47,497 nucleotides of DNA from a virus. A model generated the notes under the pieces. It had not been told where the DNA came from, did no database searches, and saw only the letters and a list, made by a program, of their open reading frames with translations. Below are positions 32,054-39,395 of the stretch, in pieces. Within the stretch, counting starts at the first letter, position 1; each line of letters starts with the position of its first letter. The position numbers and the translations under genes are program-made. The stretch spans positions 1-47,497 of IMG/VR virus record IMGVR_UViG_3300033979_000329; one strand, written 5' to 3'.

Positions 32054-32356
32054 ATGGCATTCAAGTTTCCATGCGACATGACGGATGGCGAGCGGGAGGC
32101 GTATCACCGCCAGCGATTTGAGGACGATCGCCGGGCCGGGGCGAAGAGGTTCGGCCTAAAGGCCGACGAGGTGCTGTTCTACAACAGCGGCATCTGCTAC
32201 GACCGGATCGTCGTGACCACGATGCTGGCGGCTCGCAAGGTCGCCAAGTCGGTTGAGGGCGAGACGGTCAACGGCGGATGCTTCGATGGTGCCCTGCTCG
32301 GTGGCATCACCGAGGCGACGGTCAACGGTGTCAAGGGATTCGACGTTCGGTGCTGA
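32054..32356 (+). CDS. Small early protein, 100 aa
   Basis: ATG after CGGAGGACGGGACG. An N-terminal charged helix (DGEREAYHRQRFEDDRRAG) is followed by a mixed alpha/beta part with KVAKSVEGETVNGG. No known motif. It ends in the second copy of the stop-linked repeat. Confidence 0.65.
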   Translation: MAFKFPCDMTDGEREAYHRQRFEDDRRAGAKRFGLKADEVLFYNSGICYDRIVVTTMLAARKVAKSVEGETVNGGCFDGALLGGITEATVNGVKGFDVRC

Positions 32357-32364
32357 TTGTTCGG
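32354..32364 (+). repeat. Stop-linked repeat TGATTGTTCGG, copy 2
   Basis: TGA is the stop of the preceding 100-aa gene; the repeat extends to GGGACCAACAAAACGGAGGA before the next start. Confidence 0.7.
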
Positions 32365-32389
32365 GACCAACAAAACGGAGGACGATGCG

Positions 32390-32566
32390 ATGAGGCAGAG
32401 CGGAGACACGAAGCGGCTCGCGGAACTGAAGGACGAACTGCGGATGCCGAAGGATCGGCTGATGCGAGTTCTATCACACCTTGAGGCCTGCGACCGCGGG
32501 CTGGCGAGAAGGCTCGGGACGATCATCGGAAAGATTGAGGACTTGCAGCGGCGCATGCCGGGTTGA
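32390..32566 (+). CDS. Small early helical protein, 58 aa
   Basis: ATG 32390 follows ACGGAGGACGATGCG. All-helical, basic ('KRLAELKDELRMPKDRLMRVLSHLEACDRGL', 'IEDLQRR'). It might bind nucleic acid or protein. The next leader (ACAAACAAAACGGAGGACGGGACGATG) lacks the TTGTTCGG core. Confidence 0.6.
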   Translation: MRQSGDTKRLAELKDELRMPKDRLMRVLSHLEACDRGLARRLGTIIGKIEDLQRRMPG

Positions 32567-32599
32567 CCATTCAAAACAAACAAAACGGAGGACGGGACG

Positions 32600-32818
32600 A
32601 TGGACTACGAAGCAACGGACAAGTTCATGAGCGGCTGGGTTGCGACCTGCGTTCACAACGGAACGCGCTTCTACGCGACCGAAGACCTGACGTTCACCGA
32701 CCGGCTGGCCCGCGCCGCATGGCGGCGGTGGGGTAGCGAGGCCGACAAGGTGGCGAAGTCGGCGAGCGTGTACGGGTTTTACATGAAGGCCGAGCGTGTT
32801 GCGGAGGTGCAGTCATGA
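32600..32818 (+). CDS. Small early protein, 72 aa
   Basis: ATG after CGGAGGACGGGACG. Aromatic and Arg-rich helix in the middle (DRLARAAWRRWGSEADKVAKSA). No motif identified. Overlaps the metalloprotein gene start by four bases. Confidence 0.6.
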   Translation: MDYEATDKFMSGWVATCVHNGTRFYATEDLTFTDRLARAAWRRWGSEADKVAKSASVYGFYMKAERVAEVQS

Positions 32819-33453
32819 AGATCACCACGAACCACCCCGGCTACCAGGCGCACGTTGTGCGGCGAGCGGCCCGCTGGGCGGCGAAGCATCTCGGCATGGA
32901 GGCGAAGGTACTGCGAACGCTGACCGTCGAGGTCGGCTACCGCCGGGGCCGGGCGAACGGCTGGGGCGGGTGGTACCACCACGCCGACCGGAGGGTTCAA
33001 GTGCTGCTGCCGAAGATGGGCAGCGACAAGTACTACCCCGCCTGCATGGCGAACAACATCGCGGAGCGGCAGGCGGGCCGCGCGGCGAACGACGAATGGG
33101 AGTTGTTCGTGGCGATCCTCGCCCACGAACTGGAACACGCCCGGTGCTACGCGGTCGCCCGCAGCTGGGAGGAGCGGGCGAGGCTCAACCACGAACCGCG
33201 AGTGCGGGCTGTCGATTGGCGGGCGTTGCTCGCCTTCCGCGAGTCCCGCGAGACGCTGCTGGCCGATTGGCTCCGCGAGAAGCCGCAGCGACCGGCGAAG
33301 CCAAAGCCGAGCGTCGTGGATCGACGGGCGGCGCGTGCGGCGGAACTGCTCGTGGCCTGGGAGCGGCGGCTCAAGATGGCAAGGACGAAGGTCGGCAAGT
33401 ACCGCCGCAAGGTGAACTACTACGGAGCCGTCGCCGCTCGACGGCAGGGATGA
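32815..33453 (+). CDS. Zincin-like putative metallopeptidase, 212 aa
   Basis: The motif FVAILAHELEHARCY holds the HExxH zinc-binding and catalytic signature at about residues 105-109. A C-terminal basic, helical region (RRLKMARTKVGKYRRK) follows. The N-terminal third has a Trp/Gly loop (ANGWGGWYHHADRRVQVLLP). It resembles SprT-type or other minimal zincins, which cleave or bind DNA-linked proteins, but lacks an obvious third ligand. A role in early host or phage protein turnover is possible. It ends in copy 3 of the stop-linked repeat. Confidence 0.7.
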   Translation: MKITTNHPGYQAHVVRRAARWAAKHLGMEAKVLRTLTVEVGYRRGRANGWGGWYHHADRRVQVLLPKMGSDKYYPACMANNIAERQAGRAANDEWELFVAILAHELEHARCYAVARSWEERARLNHEPRVRAVDWRALLAFRESRETLLADWLREKPQRPAKPKPSVVDRRAARAAELLVAWERRLKMARTKVGKYRRKVNYYGAVAARRQG

Positions 33454-33461
33454 TTGTTCGG
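33451..33461 (+). repeat. Stop-linked repeat TGATTGTTCGG, copy 3
   Basis: TGA is the stop of the zincin-like gene; the leader continues GATTACCAACACTGGAGGACACGACGATG. Confidence 0.7.
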
Positions 33462-33487
33462 GATTACCAACACTGGAGGACACGACG

Positions 33488-33712
33488 ATGGTCAAGATGA
33501 CTGTGGAGGGCGCATTGACCTTGCTCGACTTGCAGGCCCGCGAGTACCGCATCGCATACGCGATGGGCAACGGCGAGTTCGACGTGGTGGATTCGTTCAT
33601 GGCGGCCGATGACGCCGGGGCGAACGCCTACGCGGCGACGTACTACGACGGCGACGAGTGGTACGTGCTGGACGACACCGGCCGGAACATCAACGGGGGG
33701 GACCAAGAATGA
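33488..33712 (+). CDS. Small early acidic protein, 74 aa
   Basis: ATG after CTGGAGGACACGACG. Acidic and alpha/beta ('EYRIAYAMGNGEFDVVDSFMAADDAGANAYAATYY', then 'DEWYVLDDTGRNI'). It looks like a small folded domain; such acidic early proteins sometimes mimic DNA, which is speculation. Overlaps the next start. Confidence 0.62.
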   Translation: MVKMTVEGALTLLDLQAREYRIAYAMGNGEFDVVDSFMAADDAGANAYAATYYDGDEWYVLDDTGRNINGGDQE

Positions 33713-34017
33713 CCGTCGAGAAGCTGAATCCACGCGAAGCGTGGCTTGTGGATCGCAGCGGCAAGTCGTGCTGCTATCTGGTCAAGGACGGTGGCCGCAT
33801 CTTGGGGCTGCTAGAGAAGGAGCCAGGACGCGGGATGCCGTGGAAAGCGTTCCACGGCACGGGTTGGGAGAGCAAGTACCTCGGCTCGTCGTACACGGGC
33901 CGCGAGGCGGCGGTCGAGATGGTGGTGCAGGCGGTTCGCGAGCGGCTTGTCGCCGGGGTGTCCGCATTGCGAAGGGCTGATTGTTCGGGACTACCAACAA
34001 CGGAGGCAGAACGATGA
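33709..34017 (+). CDS. Small early protein, 102 aa
   Basis: ATG overlaps the previous stop. 'REAWLVDRSGKSCCYLVKDGGRILGLL' and 'YLGSSYTGREAAVEMVVQAV' give an alpha/beta domain. Unlike its neighbours, this frame reads straight through the repeat element (copy 4) and stops only at the start of the next gene, so the last ~13 residues are encoded by the repeat. Confidence 0.6.
   Translation: MTVEKLNPREAWLVDRSGKSCCYLVKDGGRILGLLEKEPGRGMPWKAFHGTGWESKYLGSSYTGREAAVEMVVQAVRERLVAGVSALRRADCSGLPTTEAER
33978..33988 (+). repeat. Repeat TGATTGTTCGG, copy 4 (inside a coding frame)
   Basis: Same sequence as the other copies, with ACTACCAACAACGGAGGC downstream, but here the TGA is out of frame with the upstream gene, which reads through. 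Confidence 0.65.
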
Positions 34018-34298
34018 AACGGAACGACATACACGACCGACTGACGCACGCGACGTGGCTGGCGGCGACTGCCTGCTGCACCGCGTTGCACGACATCGGG
34101 TTCACCACCGAGGAGATTGCCGGGCTGATGCCCAGCACCATGACGGCGCTGGGCGACGCAATCGTTGACCAGCGGTACGGCGACGGCAACTCTCCGTGGC
34201 CGTACTCCTACGATTCGATCCTCGATGGCGATGCGATCAAGGTGGGGCAGGACCACGCCGAGCGGCTCGCGGCATCGCGGGCGGGGGTGCAGTCATGA
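34014..34298 (+). CDS. Small early protein, 94 aa
   Basis: ATG after CGGAGGCAGAACG. Helical first half ('HDRLTHATWLAATACCTALHDIGFTTEEIAGLMPSTMTAL'). The part GFTTEEIAGLMPSTM has the look of a short helix-turn-helix, so it may bind DNA. Overlaps the next start. Confidence 0.62.
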   Translation: MKRNDIHDRLTHATWLAATACCTALHDIGFTTEEIAGLMPSTMTALGDAIVDQRYGDGNSPWPYSYDSILDGDAIKVGQDHAERLAASRAGVQS

Positions 34299-34462
34299 GC
34301 GGCATCGTGAAGTGCCGAACCTGCGGCGGCAGGGAGGTCGAAAAGATCGTGCTGAGAGAAGGCGAGCGGGACCGGGTGATTGTTCAGTGTCGGTTCTGCG
34401 AACGCCGCCGCAACGAATACACACGCATCGCCAAGAATCGCACGGGTGAGGTGCAGAAATGA
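34295..34462 (+). CDS. Small zinc-ribbon protein, 55 aa
   Basis: Two CxxC pairs (CRTC and CRFC) separated by about 25 residues form a zinc ribbon with basic surroundings (CERRRNEYTRIAKNR). Start and stop both overlap neighbours. The coding sequence holds GTGATTGTTCAG, a near-copy of the regional repeat. Probably nucleic-acid or protein binding. Confidence 0.65.
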   Translation: MSGIVKCRTCGGREVEKIVLREGERDRVIVQCRFCERRRNEYTRIAKNRTGEVQK

Positions 34463-34644
34463 CTGTCACACACGCGGTTACCTACCGGATCGTCGAGACG
34501 CTCGACCCTCGCCGCCCGGGCGAGCGGTGGTTTGAAGTGTGGGGCGGCAACCCAGCCACGGGGTACGAGTGGCTCATCGCGGAGTACGACACCCGCGAGC
34601 AAGCTCGCGAGATGATTCGACACTGGCAGGAGGACGCACGATGA
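34459..34644 (+). CDS. Small early protein, 61 aa
   Basis: Start and stop overlap the neighbouring genes (ATGA). Alpha/beta: 'THAVTYRIVETL', 'ERWFEVWGG', 'REQAREMIRHWQ'. This strand-strand-helix shape is seen in several proteins of this region, but homology is not claimed. Confidence 0.62.
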   Translation: MTVTHAVTYRIVETLDPRRPGERWFEVWGGNPATGYEWLIAEYDTREQAREMIRHWQEDAR

Positions 34645-34850
34645 GCAGCACCACCCTCCACCGCGTCTGCTGGAACTGCCCCGACATGGGCAACCGGCAG
34701 GAGTGGTTCACGACGTGGAATAAGGCGATGGCCTTTGCTCGTCGTAAGCGGATTGCCGACAACGCACACTTCGACGTGGTCGAGGTTCCGAAGACGAGAC
34801 TCGGCCTCGCGGCGTGGCTGAACAAGAACTGCAACACGGACAACGGGTGA
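34641..34850 (+). CDS. Small early protein, 69 aa
   Basis: ATG overlaps the previous stop. 'RVCWNCPDMGNRQEWFTTWNKAMAFARRKRIA' has one CxxC pair and many aromatic residues. Function unknown; four bases precede the next GTG start. Confidence 0.6.
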   Translation: MSSTTLHRVCWNCPDMGNRQEWFTTWNKAMAFARRKRIADNAHFDVVEVPKTRLGLAAWLNKNCNTDNG

Positions 34851-34854
34851 CACC

Positions 34855-35322
34855 GTGCAAACCTTTCTCCCCTATCCCAACACATGGGCATCGGCCCGGT
34901 GCCTCGACAATCGGCGGCTCGGCAAACAGCGCGTCGAGTGCAAGCAGATTCTGCTCACGCTCGGCGTCGATGTCGGCGAGCATCGCGGCAACCCGGCATC
35001 GCAGTGGCGGAATCATCCCGCCGTCCGCATGTGGCGTGGTCACGAACTGCCACTCGCGGAGTACGCCGAGATCATGTGCATCGTGTGGCGGCAACGCGGA
35101 TTCAAGGACACGCTGCGGGATCAATTCCGTGCTGTGTGCGGCCGGCTGTTGTCAAACAGCCGGTGGCACCACTCGCCCAACTGGCTCGGCTACGACCGGC
35201 TGCACGCATCGCATCGCAGCAACTTGCTTCGCAAGGATGCCTCGCACTACGGGCAGTTCGGATGGCAGGAGCCCGCCGACCTTCCGTACTGGTGGCCGAC
35301 GCAGCAGGAGGTGGTGGCATGA
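34855..35322 (+). CDS. Pyrimidine-dimer glycosylase-like protein (MSMEG_6728/Pyr_excise type), 155 aa
   Basis: The N-terminus TFLPYPNTWASARCLDNRRL followed by GKQRVECKQIL is the signature of the MSMEG_6728 family, grouped in databases with pyrimidine-dimer DNA glycosylases (as I remember it). 'NHPAVRMWRGHELPLAEYAEIMCIVWRQRGF' continues the fold. Phage T4 endonuclease V repairs UV damage with a related fold, so a repair or base-excision role is plausible. A GTG start four bases after the previous stop. Confidence 0.78.
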   Translation: MQTFLPYPNTWASARCLDNRRLGKQRVECKQILLTLGVDVGEHRGNPASQWRNHPAVRMWRGHELPLAEYAEIMCIVWRQRGFKDTLRDQFRAVCGRLLSNSRWHHSPNWLGYDRLHASHRSNLLRKDASHYGQFGWQEPADLPYWWPTQQEVVA

Positions 35323-35555
35323 TCCGCGACATCGTCCGCACCGCGTGCGTGGTGGTCGTGATGGCCGTTGCCGCCGCGCTCATCGTGGAGGTGCGGCACC
35401 GGCTGGCGGTGATCGACCTTGCCGCCCGGCTGGCACCGCAGCCGCAGGTGTACGCGTGGGCACCGCCACCGGCCCCCGAGCCGGAGGGGCGGCTGGCCGG
35501 GCTGGGCCGGGCGACCCTGCGGTGGGCCGACGCGGCCTTGGGGGTGGTCCGATGA
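35319..35555 (+). CDS. Small membrane protein, 78 aa
   Basis: ATG overlaps the upstream stop. One N-terminal membrane helix (about residues 8-23, ACVVVVMAVAAALIVE), then a proline-rich segment and a helical tail. No signal cleavage site is clear. Function unknown. Confidence 0.62.
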   Translation: MIRDIVRTACVVVVMAVAAALIVEVRHRLAVIDLAARLAPQPQVYAWAPPPAPEPEGRLAGLGRATLRWADAALGVVR

Positions 35556-35635
35556 AAACCCCGAAAACACCGGGAAAAACGAGGGAAAAAATATTTTGGG
35601 AAAGTCTATTGACAGCCGGAACCGATACGATATAA
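35552..35635 (+). CDS. Doubtful tiny frame across promoter P2, 27 aa
   Basis: An ATG overlaps the upstream stop and opens a short Lys/Thr-rich frame that ends inside the -10 box of promoter P2. The start overlap is in its favour; the promoter overlap and composition are against it. Confidence 0.2.
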   Translation: MKTPKTPGKTREKIFWESLLTAGTDTI

Positions 35636-35636
35636 T
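35609..35636 (+). promoter_or_regulatory. Early promoter P2 (consensus sigma70 type)
   Basis: TTGACA (35609-35614), a 16-base spacer and a perfect TATAAT (35631-35636). AAAAAATATTTT lies upstream at 35586-35597. The leader carries the same CGCGG-CGGACA-CCGCG hairpin (35647-35662) and the same ACGGAGAACGAACGATG start region as P1. This is the best promoter in the window. Confidence 0.9.
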
Positions 35637-35690
35637 GAGGGCATGACGCGGCGGACACCGCGGCACGGACAACGAAACGGAGAACGAACG

Positions 35691-35939
35691 ATGAACGCGA
35701 TTCAGTTTGAGACGATGCGGGCCAAGGCGAACGTGGACGAGTGCCAGAAGCAGTTCGACGCTGCGGTGGACTTCTGCCTTCGGATGGCCGACGAGTTGAA
35801 GGTGGCTCGGGAGCGCGGCTGGAGCATGACCTGCCCAGCCAACAACCTTGCTAATTCGGCTATGGAGGTCGGCCGCATCGCCGCCCGGCTTGAGACGCTG
35901 CTCGACACGCACTCCACCCTCAAGCGGATCGACGGCTGA
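35691..35939 (+). CDS. Small early helical protein, 82 aa
   Basis: First gene of the P2 transcript. Helical with two cysteines and a charged surface ('MRAKANVDECQKQFDAAVDF', 'MEVGRIAARLETLLDTHSTL'). No family. Ends in the stop-linked repeat, copy 5. Confidence 0.65.
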   Translation: MNAIQFETMRAKANVDECQKQFDAAVDFCLRMADELKVARERGWSMTCPANNLANSAMEVGRIAARLETLLDTHSTLKRIDG

Positions 35940-35947
35940 TTGTTCGG
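35937..35947 (+). repeat. Stop-linked repeat TGATTGTTCGG, copy 5
   Basis: TGA is the stop of the 82-aa gene; the following leader ends AAACGGAGACACGACGATG. Confidence 0.7.
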
Positions 35948-35981
35948 ACTTCCTCACAACACCCCAAACGGAGACACGACG

Positions 35982-36185
35982 ATGACCCCCGCAAGCAAGA
36001 TGGACTTCAAGAAGATCAAGGACGCGATCAACTTCCTGGGTCGCGACGATATGCGGACGCGGCTCACGACGAAGGTGGGCGACAACCCGGCTAACGTGGA
36101 CGCAACCCTGACGCTGATCGAAAACCTGTGTGCCGTGATCCGGCAGCAGGAGGGGCTGGTGGTCGAGGAGATTGTGGCTGGGTGA
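35982..36185 (+). CDS. Small early protein, 67 aa
   Basis: ATG after CGGAGACACGACG. Helical: 'KMDFKKIKDAINFLGRDDMRTRL', then 'NVDATLTLIENLCAVIRQQEGLVVEEI'. No motif identified. Confidence 0.62.
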   Translation: MTPASKMDFKKIKDAINFLGRDDMRTRLTTKVGDNPANVDATLTLIENLCAVIRQQEGLVVEEIVAG

Positions 36186-36224
36186 CCGACTTGCGGCCCG
36201 GCCGCGTTGGCCGTGCCGCTGGAC

Positions 36225-36236
36225 TGATTGTTTAGG
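36225..36236 (+). repeat. Repeat TGATTGTTTAGG, copy 6 (variant)
   Basis: A variant with TTTAGG instead of TTCGG, 39 bases after the preceding stop, followed by TTCGATAACAACGGAGGACTCTCAGATG. Confidence 0.55.
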
Positions 36237-36261
36237 TTCGATAACAACGGAGGACTCTCAG

Positions 36262-37149
36262 ATGACGACGATGATTTCGACGAACGTGGCCGACAAGGTT
36301 CGCGCGGCCTTCAATTTCTCGGTGGACAAGTTCCCGCTCTGCGGGCCGGAGGGGATGCGGACGCCGTTCTACGGACTGTTCAAGTCCGACACCGGCACGG
36401 CGGTCGGATACGGCTCGGTCAGCGACCGCTACGAGGCGCACACGACCGACGACGTACTGGCTCTGGTCGAGGCGGCTGGCACCGCGTTCGACGGCGTGGC
36501 CGAAGTGAAATGCCACTTCGACAACGGCCACTACGTCACGGTGCAGCCCAACAAGGAGCAGCGGATCGCGGTGTTCGGAACGGCCGACAACATCTTCCCC
36601 CGCATCGTGATCGACGCGGGCTACGGCGGGCAGGCGTTCAAGGCCAGCCTCGGGCTGTACCGCGACCTGTGCCGGAACATGATGATCATCCGGCAGGCCG
36701 AGGGAACGACCGTGTCGATCCGGCACACGTCGGGCCTGCGGCTTCAGATGGACGAACTGATTGCCACGTTCGCGTCGCTGGAGTCCGGCTGGGGCAACCT
36801 CGCCACGGTCGTGCAGCAGATGCAGAACCGCGAGGTGCGGATGGTTGAGTTCCTGAACGCCATCTACGGCGAGCCGAAGTCCGACGAGGGGCGGTCAATG
36901 ACGGTCCACAAGAATCGCACCGAGGCTATTTTCCGCCGGCTCGTCACGGAGCGGATGAAGACGGGCCGCGGCTCGATCGGCACCGACTTCGTCGTGACCG
37001 GCTGGGAAGCGTTCAACGCGGTGCAGGGCTACACGCAGTGGGACGCAACCCGCCGCGGTCGCCCGACCGAGATGGAGCGGATCGTCCGCGCACTTCACGA
37101 CAACCGAGTCGCTCAGGCCGAGCGACTCGCACTGACGATGGCGGTCTAG
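36262..37149 (+). CDS. DUF932 phage/plasmid-like protein, 295 aa
   Basis: 'YGSVSDRYEAHTTDDVLALVEAAG', 'GHYVTVQPNKEQRIAVFGTADNIFPRIVID', 'FKASLGLYRDLCRNMMII' and 'TTVSIRHTSG' match DUF932, a family common in phages and plasmids and often near recombination or replication genes. Biochemical role unknown. It closes the early transcript; a strong terminator follows. Confidence 0.88.
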   Translation: MTTMISTNVADKVRAAFNFSVDKFPLCGPEGMRTPFYGLFKSDTGTAVGYGSVSDRYEAHTTDDVLALVEAAGTAFDGVAEVKCHFDNGHYVTVQPNKEQRIAVFGTADNIFPRIVIDAGYGGQAFKASLGLYRDLCRNMMIIRQAEGTTVSIRHTSGLRLQMDELIATFASLESGWGNLATVVQQMQNREVRMVEFLNAIYGEPKSDEGRSMTVHKNRTEAIFRRLVTERMKTGRGSIGTDFVVTGWEAFNAVQGYTQWDATRRGRPTEMERIVRALHDNRVAQAERLALTMAV

Positions 37150-37180
37150 TCCCCCGCCAGACGCCGCGCAAGCGGCTGTC

Positions 37181-37231
37181 GCCGGGGGGAGCGGGTTTCC
37201 TCCGTTCCCCCGCCCCCCCGGCTCTTTTTTT
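37181..37231 (+). terminator. Intrinsic terminator after DUF932
   Basis: GCCGGGGGGAGCGGG pairs with CCCCCGCCCCCCCGGC across an 11-base loop, followed by TC and seven T. It ends the early small-gene module. Confidence 0.85.
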
Positions 37232-37261
37232 CAACGAACGGCAACGCGTAGGAGACTGGCC

Positions 37262-37564
37262 ATGGACGAGGGTACGAAGGTTTACCGGGCATACATGTTC
37301 ACCGATGGGGTCAACTACCTCATCGACGAGGGCATAGTCAGCGCGATCGCGGTGGACGGCCAGCCGCTGGTGCGGCTGGGCGGCGCACTGCTCCCTATGG
37401 TGTCACCGTTCCCTACGGTGTGCGGCTGGCGGCTGACCAAGGCCGCCGCGCAGGCCGACGCGGCCGACGCACTGGCACGAACGATCGGCAAGCTGCAGGC
37501 CAAACTCGACGACCTGCGCGGCGAGATTCTGCACGCGACGCTCACGACGGAGGACGCGGCATGA
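37262..37564 (+). CDS. Small protein before the helicase, 100 aa
   Basis: ATG after TAGGAGACTGGCC. A beta-rich first half ('DEGIVSAIAVDGQPLVRLGGALLPM') and a helical, Ala-rich C-terminus that may form a coiled coil ('AADALARTIGKLQAKLDDLRGEIL'). Overlaps the helicase start. No family. Confidence 0.65.
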   Translation: MDEGTKVYRAYMFTDGVNYLIDEGIVSAIAVDGQPLVRLGGALLPMVSPFPTVCGWRLTKAAAQADAADALARTIGKLQAKLDDLRGEILHATLTTEDAA

Positions 37565-38940
37565 ATCGGCACGTTCTCCTCTGCTGCCCGCAAGCGGTGG
37601 CGAGTTCATGGGAGCGAGTCGTCGCGGGCACCGCCCGCGGCGACTTCACCGCGTGGGCTCATCAGACCGACGCGGCCCGGTGGTTCGCCAAGCGACACGC
37701 TGGCATGCTCGCGGCCGACATGGGCACCGGCAAGTCGTTCATGGCGATGCTGGCACTGGGCATAGCGGACGGCTCGCTGTCGTTCCTCGACTTGTGCCGC
37801 GGCACGGGGGCGGTGCGAGCCGCACGGCTGAAGCAGGCGGTGCGGACGGCCGGTTCGCGGCGGATTGTGGCGACGGTGAACTACGAGTCGGTCTGGCGGT
37901 CGGGCCTCGCTGCCGCGGTCGAGGCTGTGCCGTGGGACGCCATCGTGCTGGACGAGTCGCACAGGATCAAGAGCCCCGGCGGCAAGGCGAGCCGGTGGCT
38001 GGCCCGGCTGGCTGCGAGGCAACCTGACGCCCGGCGGCTCTGCCTGACTGGCACGCCGATGCCGCATTCGCCGCTCGACCTGTACGGGCAGTTCAGGTTC
38101 CTTGATCCTGCGGTGTTCGGCACGTCGTTCGTGCGGTTCCGCGCGAGGTATGCGGAGTGCGACCTGCGGTTCCCCGGCAAGGTCAAGGCGTGGCGGAACC
38201 AAGACGAACTGACTGCGAAACTCGACGCCCGGTCGTGGCGGGTTACGGCCGACGAAGTCCTCGACCTGCCGGATGCGATTCACGAAACCGTCCCGGTCGA
38301 ACTGTCGCCGAAAGCGCGGCGGTTCTACAAGCAGCTGGAAACCGAGATGACCGCTGAACTGGAGTCCGGAACCGTCACGGCGGCGAACGCCCTGACAAAG
38401 CTCCTGCGGCTCCAGCAGGCGACGGGCGGGTACTGCCGGCTCGACGGCAGCAGCACGGTCGTTCCGGTTGACGGCACGCCGTCGAAGCGAATGGCACTCC
38501 TCGACCGGCTGGAGGACTTGCCGGCGTGCGAGCCGGTGGTCGTGTTCTGCCGTTTTCGGTCGGACCTCGACGACGTGGCGGCGGCGGCTCGCACGCTTGG
38601 CCGCGAGTACGCAGAGGTCAGCGGCGAGAGAAAAGACCTTGAACGCTGGCAGGCCGGCGACGCGGTGATCCTCGGCGTGCAGATGCAATCGGGCGGCGTC
38701 GGCATCGACTGCTCGCGGGCCGCATACGCCTTCTACTACAGCCTGGGCTACAGCCTCGGCGACTACGAGCAAAGTCTGGCCCGGCTGCGTCGGCCGGGGC
38801 AGACGCGGTGCGTCCGCTACTATCACCTCGTTTGCGGTGGCACGGTGGACGAGCAAGTGTATGCGGCACTGAGAGAGCGTCGATCGGTGGTCGAGGCGGT
38901 GCTGCACAAACTGACGACGCAGAAGGGAGCGGTAGCATGA
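37561..38940 (+). CDS. SNF2-like superfamily 2 helicase with atypical motif order, 459 aa
   Basis: Motifs: Walker A ADMGTGKS (52-59), DESH box (131-134), LTGTPMP (motif III), and helicase C-terminal motifs including VVFCRFRSD, QSGGVGIDCSRA and SLARLRRPGQTR (motif VI). This is the phage SNF2-type layout, likely in replication or recombination. Oddity: a segment that looks like motif Ia (RHVLLCCPQAVASSW, residues 3-17) lies before the Q-like HQ (34-35) and Walker A, whereas it normally follows them; the expected place after Walker A has no such segment. The ATG overlaps the preceding stop, so the start is well supported. Confidence 0.88.
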   Translation: MNRHVLLCCPQAVASSWERVVAGTARGDFTAWAHQTDAARWFAKRHAGMLAADMGTGKSFMAMLALGIADGSLSFLDLCRGTGAVRAARLKQAVRTAGSRRIVATVNYESVWRSGLAAAVEAVPWDAIVLDESHRIKSPGGKASRWLARLAARQPDARRLCLTGTPMPHSPLDLYGQFRFLDPAVFGTSFVRFRARYAECDLRFPGKVKAWRNQDELTAKLDARSWRVTADEVLDLPDAIHETVPVELSPKARRFYKQLETEMTAELESGTVTAANALTKLLRLQQATGGYCRLDGSSTVVPVDGTPSKRMALLDRLEDLPACEPVVVFCRFRSDLDDVAAAARTLGREYAEVSGERKDLERWQAGDAVILGVQMQSGGVGIDCSRAAYAFYYSLGYSLGDYEQSLARLRRPGQTRCVRYYHLVCGGTVDEQVYAALRERRSVVEAVLHKLTTQKGAVA

Positions 38941-39395
38941 GTTCTGTTTTCGACGACGAGATCGAGGCCCAGCACGGGCAGTCGAGGCAGTTGTCCGCGA
39001 TGCTTGAACGGATCGCGGAGTTGCAGGCTGAGAAGAAGCGGCTGGAGTCCGAGGTGTCAAAGGTGACTGCGACGCTCAAGGAATCCGAGTCGCTGGCGGT
39101 TGAGCAGTTGGCCGCGTCGGGCCTCGACGGCGTGCGGGCGGCTGGCAAGTCGTGGTTCGTGCGGGAGTTCTTTTCCGTGTCCGTGCCGACCGAGAACCGC
39201 GAGGCGGTAGTCGAGGCGGCGAAGGACGCCGGGCTGGATGACTTGATTGCGGTGAACACTACCACGCTCAAGAGTTGGCTGGTCGAGCAGCGTGGCAGCG
39301 ACGGCGGCGAATCTGCCCTGGCTGATGGCACGCCGTTCGCGGGAATGGTTCGGGAGTTTCGCGAGATGCGACTGTCGCATCGATCGCTTGGTTGA
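38937..39395 (+). CDS. Coiled-coil phage protein, 152 aa
   Basis: ATG overlaps the helicase stop. The first 55 residues form a charged coiled coil ('LSAMLERIAELQAEKKRLESEVSKV'). The second half is alpha/beta with 'GKSWFVREFFSVSVPTENREAV' and 'DLIAVNTTTLKSWLVEQ'. Proteins of this shape occur beside phage recombination genes, from memory. It ends in copy 7 of the stop-linked repeat. Confidence 0.72.
   Translation: MSSVFDDEIEAQHGQSRQLSAMLERIAELQAEKKRLESEVSKVTATLKESESLAVEQLAASGLDGVRAAGKSWFVREFFSVSVPTENREAVVEAAKDAGLDDLIAVNTTTLKSWLVEQRGSDGGESALADGTPFAGMVREFREMRLSHRSLG

Noticed and set aside
37606-39060. A 484-codon minus-strand frame opposite the SNF2-like helicase
   Set aside because: Helicase motifs are on the + strand; the antisense translation is Arg/Pro/His-rich and without domains.
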